From positions 1-19,744 of the forward strand of contig CAIYWO010000064.1 of the NCBI GenBank assembly GCA_903929925.1: a stretch of DNA of 19,744 nucleotides. Direction: 5' to 3'. Source of the stretch: an uncultured beta proteobacterium. GTDB lineage: Bacteria > Pseudomonadota > Gammaproteobacteria > Burkholderiales > Burkholderiaceae_B. This document shows positions 15,111 through 19,744 of the stretch, piece after piece. The notes below the pieces were generated by a model, which was not told where the DNA came from, did no database searches, and was given only the letters and a program-made list of their open reading frames with translations. The position numbers were made by a program, and so were the translations under genes. Within the stretch, counting starts at the first letter, position 1, and each line of letters opens with the position of its first letter.

Positions 15111-16298
15111 TTATCTTTCCACCAAAGCTATACGCTTGTTGTACCAATTCATAAACACCGAAATAGATAAACTGACAGTCAGATATGCGGCCATGATCAT
15201 CAAGATCCCCTCGATCGCCTGTCCGGTCTGATTCAGAGTGGTATTGATGACCGAAACGATATCGGGATACCCGATCGCCACAGCCAACGAACTATTCTTT
15301 GTGATGTTGAGGTATTGGCTTGTCATCGGGGGAATGATGACGCGCAAGGCTTGCGGCAAAACAACCAAACGCAGCACCAGGCTGCTCTTCAGTCCCAGGG
15401 CGCCAGCAGCTTCCCATTGACCGCGTCCAACAGACTGGATGCCAGAACGCACGACCTCAGCGATAAAACCAGAGGTGTAGATCACGAGACCAAACAACAA
15501 TGCTGCGAATTCGGGTGTGAACGTCATCCCACCGACAAAATTAAAACCTTTGAGCTCTGGCACCTCGAGGGACAAGTCCGTGCCACTGACCCACCAGACC
15601 AACGCGGGGAAAATGAAGAGCAATCCTATCGCCCAACGGATGATGGGGAAAATCTGACCCGTGCGTGCTTGACGCTGACGTGCCCAGCGACTCAAACCGA
15701 AAATCACAGCAATCGCGAGCAGGAGACCCGCAAACAACCAGGTCAATCCATCGCCATTAATAGTCGGCATCTGAATGCCACGGTTCGACACAAAAACGCC
15801 TGGCAGCGGGTGATACGCTTTACGCGGTCCCGGCATCGTCTCTGAAATAATCGCGTACCAAAAAAACAATTGCAGCAACAAGGGGATGTTGCGCATGACT
15901 TCGACGTAGACACTCGAAATTTTTCGGATCAGCCAGTTCTTTGACAAACGGGCGATGCCGATAATGGTGCCCAGCACCGTGGCAAGAATGATACCGATCA
16001 AGGCGACACGCAAGGTATTGAACAGGCCAACACTAATCGCCCGGGCATAGGTATCCGCCGGCGTATAGCTAATGGGCGTTTCACCAATCGCGAAACCTGC
16101 CTCGCGACTTAAAAAACCAAAACCGGTCGTAATGTTACGAACCGACAAGTTGTGCATGGTGTTGTGCACCAAGTACCAACCAATGCCACCAACAATTGCG
16201 ACGGCAAGGATCTGATAGATGACTGAGCGAACGCCCGGGTCATTCCAGGACAAGCGCCGACGAGGTGGCTGCGCTGGAGGAGTATCTTTATGATTCAT
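15111..16298 (-). CDS. aapQ: General L-amino acid ABC transporter permease AapQ
   Basis: A 395-residue inner-membrane permease subunit that pairs with AapM. It starts with a basic, proline-rich cytoplasmic stretch (PPAQPPRRRLSWNDP), then a helix near residues 26-46, a periplasmic segment (AGFAIGETPISYTPADTYARA) and the core helices. YVEVMRNIPLLLQLFFWY and the EAA loop EAAGALGLKSSLVLRLVVLPQALRVIIPP are typical of AapQ. There is no Shine-Dalgarno before the ATG; instead a strong hairpin ends eight bases upstream, so the ribosome site region is inside the hairpin. Expression is likely lower than aapJ, which lies 61 bases upstream. aapM follows after one base. Confidence 0.94.
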   Translation of the reverse strand: MNHKDTPPAQPPRRRLSWNDPGVRSVIYQILAVAIVGGIGWYLVHNTMHNLSVRNITTGFGFLSREAGFAIGETPISYTPADTYARAISVGLFNTLRVALIGIILATVLGTIIGIARLSKNWLIRKISSVYVEVMRNIPLLLQLFFWYAIISETMPGPRKAYHPLPGVFVSNRGIQMPTINGDGLTWLFAGLLLAIAVIFGLSRWARQRQARTGQIFPIIRWAIGLLFIFPALVWWVSGTDLSLEVPELKGFNFVGGMTFTPEFAALLFGLVIYTSGFIAEVVRSGIQSVGRGQWEAAGALGLKSSLVLRLVVLPQALRVIIPPMTSQYLNITKNSSLAVAIGYPDIVSVINTTLNQTGQAIEGILMIMAAYLTVSLSISVFMNWYNKRIALVER

Positions 16299-16306
16299 TA
16301 TGAGTT

Positions 16307-16343
16307 GGGGCGACGCACGAACACTTGCCCGTGCAGTCGCCCC
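16307..16343 (-). other. Strong hairpin between aapJ and aapQ
   Basis: A 13-pair stem with one bulged base: GGGGCGAC at 16307-16314 pairs with GTCGCCCC at 16336-16343, and GCACG at 16315-16319 with CGTGC at 16330-16334, with A16335 unpaired. The loop is 10 bases. No T run follows in the direction of transcription, so it is not a standard terminator. Hairpins after binding-protein genes are known to protect the upstream mRNA or limit read-through, giving more binding protein than permease. Confidence 0.75.
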
Positions 16344-16359
16344 TTTAAGTCAACAGTGA

Positions 16360-17376
16360 TTAACGAATTGGCCAGGCGTACATAATGCCGCCTTTCGTCC
16401 ACTGTTGGTTCAAACCACGCTCGAGTTTCAAGGGTGTGTTCTTACCGATGTTGCGCTCAAAGCTTTCGCCGTAGTTACCGACTGCCTTGAGGATGTTGTA
16501 GGCCCACTTTTCGTCCACGCCCAAGTTCTTACCCATTCCTGGTGTCACACCGAGAATGCGCTGAATGTTGGGGTTGGTGCTCTTGAGCATTTCGTCGACG
16601 TTCTTCTGGGTGATGCCATACTCTTCGGCTTCCACCATTGCGTTGAAGCTCCAACGCACAACGTTGAGCCATTGCTCGTCGCCCTGACGAACCAGAGGAC
16701 CGAGAGGCTCTTTCGAAAAGTCTTCAGGCAAGATGACGTAGTTATCAGGCTTGTCGAGTGACGAACGCGAAGATGCCAAGCCCGACTTGTCGGTTGTGTA
16801 TGCATCGCAACGACCCGAAACGAAAGCACGAACGACTTCGTCAAGCTTTTCGATGACAACTGGCTTGAACGAAAGCTTATTCGCACGGAACCAGTCAGCA
16901 AGGTTCAATTCGGTGGTGGTGCCGGGCTGGACACAGATTGTGGCGCCGTTGAGCTCTTTTGCGCTCTTGATGCCGCTATCCTTGCGAACCATGATGCCCT
17001 GGCTGTCATAGAAGTTGACTGCAACACCGATCAAACCGAGCGATGTGTCGCGTGTCATCGTTTGTGTCGTGTTGCGCACCAAAACGTCGATCTCGCCAGA
17101 CTGCAACGCTGTGAAGCGCTGCTGAGCTGTCAATGGTGTAACTTTGAATTTTGTTGAATCACCGAACATTGTGGCGGCGAAGGCACGGCACAAGTCGATA
17201 TCCAAGCCCGACCAGACGCCTTTGCTATCTGGAGCCGAGAAACCAGCCAGACCGGTGTTTGTGCCGCACTGGACAAAACCTTTTTTCTTGACGGCGTCAA
17301 AAGTTGGGCCCGCTTGAACGGCGGTGTTGGCAGCAACAAGTGCGGCGCCAACGAGTGCAAGTTTTAAAAATTTCAT
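16360..17376 (-). CDS. aapJ: General L-amino acid ABC transporter substrate-binding protein AapJ
   Basis: A 338-residue periplasmic binding protein, length typical of AapJ. The signal peptide runs to about residue 22 (VQA then GPTF). Family features are VKKKGFVQCGTNTGLAGFSAPDSKGVWSGLDIDLCRAFAATMFGD near the N-terminus (of the mature protein), the ligand-contact segments VRNTTQTMTRD and CVQPGTTTELNLADWF, and RNIGKNTPLKLERGLNQQW near the end. It captures L-amino acids for AapQMP; the ligand range is broad in characterised members. A GGAG ribosome site lies eight bases before the ATG. It is the first gene of the aap operon, with a likely promoter about 100 bases upstream and a strong hairpin downstream. 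Confidence 0.96.
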   Translation of the reverse strand: MKFLKLALVGAALVAANTAVQAGPTFDAVKKKGFVQCGTNTGLAGFSAPDSKGVWSGLDIDLCRAFAATMFGDSTKFKVTPLTAQQRFTALQSGEIDVLVRNTTQTMTRDTSLGLIGVAVNFYDSQGIMVRKDSGIKSAKELNGATICVQPGTTTELNLADWFRANKLSFKPVVIEKLDEVVRAFVSGRCDAYTTDKSGLASSRSSLDKPDNYVILPEDFSKEPLGPLVRQGDEQWLNVVRWSFNAMVEAEEYGITQKNVDEMLKSTNPNIQRILGVTPGMGKNLGVDEKWAYNILKAVGNYGESFERNIGKNTPLKLERGLNQQWTKGGIMYAWPIR

Positions 17377-17384
17377 AAGTCGAT

Positions 17385-17388
17385 CTCC
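17385..17388 (-). promoter_or_regulatory. Ribosome binding site of aapJ
   Basis: GGAG on the minus strand, eight bases before the ATG at 17376. The same ten bases CTGGAGATCG occur before aapP. Confidence 0.7.
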
Positions 17389-17466
17389 AGATCACGACGG
17401 GGGACGACAAACCTAGGGAATGTCGAGTTAGTAATTTGTGCAAGGCACCAATGGTAGCCTTACCCA

Positions 17467-17497
17467 TGCAAGCAATGTATGGGGGAAATCCCTTGCA
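17467..17497. repeat. Inverted repeat overlapping the aapJ promoter
   Basis: TGCAAG (17467-17472) and CTTGCA (17492-17497) form a perfect 6-bp dyad over the -10 box and spacer, with an inner GGGAAATCCC (17483-17492) palindrome-like core. A third TGCAAG lies at 17439-17444. The position fits an operator for a nitrogen- or amino-acid-responsive regulator, but none is identified. Confidence 0.4.
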
Positions 17498-17502
17498 GTC
17501 AA
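17474..17502 (-). promoter_or_regulatory. aapJ: Likely sigma-70-type promoter of the aap operon
   Basis: On the minus strand TTGACT (17502-17497) is followed after 17 bases by TACATT (17479-17474). Five of six and four of six bases match the consensus boxes and the spacing is ideal. Transcription would start near 17467, giving a leader of about 90 bases before aapJ. Confidence 0.55.
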
Positions 17503-17553
17503 TCTCCCAAAACAGTGCAGTTACCCCCCCAATTTGGTGCTAACACCCCATAA

Positions 17554-17584
17554 TTGTCATGTAGGCATTGCCGGGCGTTATGAT
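17554..17584 (+). promoter_or_regulatory. ftsE: Candidate promoter of ftsE
   Basis: TTGTCA (17554-17559) and TATGAT (17579-17584) are good -35 and -10 matches but 19 bases apart, longer than ideal. A start near 17591 would leave a leader of about 17 bases before the ftsE ATG, which has no Shine-Dalgarno. The rest of the 231-base gap between aapJ and ftsE holds the aap promoter and repeats; no gene is seen in it. Confidence 0.4.
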
Positions 17585-17607
17585 GAGAGCTTCTATTCGG
17601 TTCAACC

Positions 17608-18348
17608 ATGATTGAATTCCAACACGTTTTCAAATCTTACGGCCAAGGACGCAGCATCCTAGCTGACATCAGCTTCAAAGTGTCAGCTGGCGAATTTGTA
17701 TACGTCGCTGGCCCCTCGGGCGCTGGCAAATCCACACTACTTAAGTTAATCGGCGGCCTAGAGGCTCCCTCGCGCGGTTCTATTCAGGTCAACGGACAGC
17801 GTCTGGAAAACTTATCGCCCCGTGCCCGTCCCTACTTACGACGCGCCGTGGGTGTCATTTTGCAAGATACACACCTTTTATACGATCGCAGCGTGATCGA
17901 TAATGTCTTGTTACCTCTCGCGGTTACTGGCTTAGCAACGGACATCGCACGCGCACGCGCCCGGGCGGCGCTGGAAAAGGTTGGCTTATCGGCCAAAGAA
18001 AACGCACCGCCGATCGAACTTTCCGGAGGCGAGCAGCAAAGATTGGCGATTGCCCGGGCAATCGTCAACCGGCCAGCAATTCTTATCGCTGATGAACCGA
18101 CGGCCAGCCTGGACCGCGAAACAGCGCGGCGCATCATGTCTGTGTTTAAAGACTTCAATCGCGTCGGGGTCACGACACTCATCGCCTCACATGACGACGA
18201 CCTCATGGCCGAATACGCCACGCGGGCGTTCAAAATTGATCCAGGCAGATTTGCTGACTCCGCCGATAGACGAGCGGCCGCAAGTAAAAATACTGTTTCC
18301 AATCAATCCCTTGAAAGACATGAACCCTCAATAGGCGAGGGTGTCTGA
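17608..18348 (+). CDS. ftsE: Cell division ATP-binding protein FtsE
   Basis: A 246-residue ABC ATPase that works with FtsX at the divisome to couple ATP hydrolysis to activation of septal cell-wall hydrolases via EnvC-type proteins. Motifs are Walker A GPSGAGKST (35-43), Q-loop near residue 86 (VILQDTHLL), signature LSGGEQQR (138-145), Walker B ILIADEP (158-164) and switch histidine H195. It starts MIEFQHVFKSYGQG, the usual FtsE start. The core ends near residue 215; about 30 polar residues follow, compared with a total length of 222 in E. coli. The TGA stop overlaps the ftsX ATG by one base (TGATG). ftsY, which precedes ftsE in E. coli, is not adjacent here. Confidence 0.95.
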   Translation: MIEFQHVFKSYGQGRSILADISFKVSAGEFVYVAGPSGAGKSTLLKLIGGLEAPSRGSIQVNGQRLENLSPRARPYLRRAVGVILQDTHLLYDRSVIDNVLLPLAVTGLATDIARARARAALEKVGLSAKENAPPIELSGGEQQRLAIARAIVNRPAILIADEPTASLDRETARRIMSVFKDFNRVGVTTLIASHDDDLMAEYATRAFKIDPGRFADSADRRAAASKNTVSNQSLERHEPSIGEGV

Positions 18349-19256
18349 TGAAAAGCTTACTGCGTCAGCACCGTTATGCCTTGGCGGTCACACTACGTCG
18401 ACTGATCGCCCAACCGATCTCGTCTCTTACAAACCTCTTAGTGATCGCACTCGCACTGGCACTTCCACTGTTAGGCGCCTCGCTTTTGGTTTCTATTGAA
18501 CCCGTCGCGCGCCAGGTATCTGTCACGCCAGAACTCACGATTTTCCTGAAAGTTGAGGCGGCGAATACTGCCGCAGATCAACTCGCCAAACGTATTCGCT
18601 CGGAGCACCACGATCAAATCTCTGGCGTGCGCGTCATCCCAAAGGATCGCGCTTTAAAAGATCTACGTGAAAACCCAGCGTGGGAACAGGCACTCAAAGT
18701 CCTTCCCAATAATCCGCTTCCCGATGCTGTAGTGGTTACCTTCACGCCAGGCGAGGACCTCGCCGCACGGGCAGAAGAGTTAGCCCGCATATGGCGGTCC
18801 TGGCCCAACGTGGACCTCGTCCAGCTAGATAGCGCGTGGGTGCAGCGCCTGGAGGCCTTGTTGCGTTTTGGCAAAGTTGGCCTCTTGCTGCTCGCTCTCA
18901 GTGTCATGCTGGTAGTACTGGCAACGGTTTTTAACACTGTGCGCATGCAAGCACTGTCACAACGCGAAGAGATTGGCGTCGCCCGACTCGTGGGGGCCAC
19001 CGAAGGGTTTGTGCGACGACCATTTTTATATCTTGGCGCGCTGACCTGCACACTCGCCGCACTGGTCAGCATCGGGATCGCGCGTGTTGCGCTCATACCG
19101 CTAAATGACGCGCTGGCTTCCCTTGCGCGCAGCTACGATGCCGAGTTTGCTCTTGCACTGCCTTCGATCCTCGTGCTCACACTTGCCGTGTTATCGGTTG
19201 CCTGCCTAGGCGCCCTCTCTGCACGCTGGTCCGTCGAGCGCAACACGCGCTTTTAA
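18348..19256 (+). CDS. ftsX: Cell division protein FtsX
   Basis: A 302-residue inner-membrane partner of FtsE. It has an N-terminal cytoplasmic helix, TM1 near residues 28-50, a periplasmic domain of about 120 residues that contacts the hydrolase activator (ELTIFLKVEAANTAADQLAKRI...GVRVIPKDRALKDL), and three C-terminal helices starting near 178, 226 and 270. The segment QREEIGVARLVGATEGFVRRPFLYLG is the typical FtsX motif after TM2. It overlaps ftsE by one base and is followed by mutY after 11 bases, so the three genes probably form an operon. Nothing in it departs from the family. Confidence 0.95.
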   Translation: MKSLLRQHRYALAVTLRRLIAQPISSLTNLLVIALALALPLLGASLLVSIEPVARQVSVTPELTIFLKVEAANTAADQLAKRIRSEHHDQISGVRVIPKDRALKDLRENPAWEQALKVLPNNPLPDAVVVTFTPGEDLAARAEELARIWRSWPNVDLVQLDSAWVQRLEALLRFGKVGLLLLALSVMLVVLATVFNTVRMQALSQREEIGVARLVGATEGFVRRPFLYLGALTCTLAALVSIGIARVALIPLNDALASLARSYDAEFALALPSILVLTLAVLSVACLGALSARWSVERNTRF

Positions 19257-19267
19257 ACACACCAACT

Positions 19268-19744
19268 ATGCGGATTGCGCCACGACTGATTACCTGGCAA
19301 CGCCTGCACGGTCGACATGGCTTACCTTGGCAACAGACACGCGATCCCTATCGGGTATGGCTGTCGGAAATCATGCTGCAACAAACGCAAGTTGCGGCTG
19401 TCATTGATTACTACGCGCGCTTCTTAAAAAAATTTCCGACAGTTAAAAAGCTTGCTCAAGCCACCACGCCTGAGGTGATGGCCCAATGGGCAGGGCTCGG
19501 GTACTACGCACGCGCGCGCAACCTGCATGCCTGTGCCCAGCGCGTGGTCAACGACTGGGGTGGAAATTTCCCAGAGACAGCCGACGAGTTAGTTACCTTG
19601 CCTGGCATCGGTCCGTCGACGGCGGCAGCCATCGCCGCCTTTTGCTTTGGTGAGCGATCCGCGATCCTCGATGGCAATGTAAAGCGGGTATTCGCCCGAC
19701 ATGCAGGAATCGAAGGTGACCCAACCACACGTGCGATAGAGCAA
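19268..19744 (+). CDS. mutY: Adenine DNA glycosylase MutY, 5' part only
   Basis: The first 159 residues of MutY, which removes adenine mispaired with 8-oxoguanine in base excision repair; the gene continues past the right edge. It starts MRIAPRLITWQRLHGRHGLPWQ and has the conserved DPYRVWLSEIMLQQTQV with catalytic glutamate E34, the helix-hairpin-helix LPGIGPSTAAAI (111-122) and the catalytic aspartate D135 in ILDGNVKRVFAR. The [4Fe-4S] cluster and C-terminal NUDIX-like domain would lie outside the window. No clear ribosome site precedes the ATG, 11 bases after ftsX. The HhH has proline where arginine or lysine is common (GIGPS), a minor variation. Confidence 0.95.
   Translation, partial: MRIAPRLITWQRLHGRHGLPWQQTRDPYRVWLSEIMLQQTQVAAVIDYYARFLKKFPTVKKLAQATTPEVMAQWAGLGYYARARNLHACAQRVVNDWGGNFPETADELVTLPGIGPSTAAAIAAFCFGERSAILDGNVKRVFARHAGIEGDPTTRAIEQ

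Noticed and set aside
17521..17550. Run of seven C and the GGTG-CTAA-CACC mini-hairpin as a terminator.
   Set aside because: The stem is only four pairs, no T run follows, and no gene ends nearby on either strand.
1..19744. A hidden defence system, CRISPR array, toxin-antitoxin pair or mobile element.
   Set aside because: All sizeable open frames that look real belong to housekeeping, envelope or transport families, and no repeat array or transposase-like protein was seen.

Overview
The window looks like chromosomal DNA from a betaproteobacterium of the order Burkholderiales, probably family Alcaligenaceae, with moderate GC content. The evidence is a DUF3460-scpA-panC block, a Bug-family (tripartite tricarboxylate transporter type) binding protein, an aapJQMP amino-acid ABC operon, and an ftsE-ftsX-mutY run, all with protein sequences of betaproteobacterial character. 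Genes are packed tightly: no gene-free stretch exceeds 300 bases, and the longest is about 230 bases (17377-17607). I see no tRNA, rRNA, insertion sequence, phage gene or CRISPR array.

Layout from left to right. Bases 1-7565 are a minus-strand run, read right to left: a short prepilin-peptidase-like gene, coaE (last step of CoA synthesis), zapD (FtsZ-ring factor) and an mdtABC tripartite efflux operon. mdtC is cut by the left edge. The mdt genes overlap by a few bases, and mdtA starts 17 bases after zapD, so the pump may be read through from housekeeping genes. A lipoprotein gene with an NlpE-like C-terminal domain runs divergently from the prepilin peptidase gene (7659-8375). It converges with a tiny LuxR/FixJ-type regulator (8351-8620). 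Next comes a minus-strand operon of DUF3460, scpA (chromosome segregation) and panC (pantothenate synthesis). Divergent from it is an MdtD-like major facilitator pump (10735-12168).

The right half, again read right to left, is a polar/general L-amino-acid ABC transporter: binding protein aapJ, permeases aapQ and aapM, and ATPase aapP. A Bug-type binding protein follows only 22 bases after aapP. A strong hairpin lies between aapJ and aapQ and probably sets the excess of binding protein over permease. A credible sigma-70-type promoter with an overlapping inverted repeat lies upstream of aapJ. Rightwards on the plus strand are ftsE and ftsX (the divisome ABC-type complex that controls cell-wall hydrolases) and the start of mutY (adenine DNA glycosylase), which runs off the right edge.

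Working together: the window holds two envelope-division modules (zapD and ftsEX), CoA-pathway genes at two separate loci (panC and coaE), and several transporters. I did not find a clearly new biological system. The points most worth a second look are the reduced prepilin peptidase outside any pilus cluster, the placement of mdtABC directly behind zapD with an MdtD-like gene about 5 kb away, the stand-alone LuxR-type DNA-binding domain, the Bug protein attached to an ABC operon, and several inverted repeats in divergent promoter regions.
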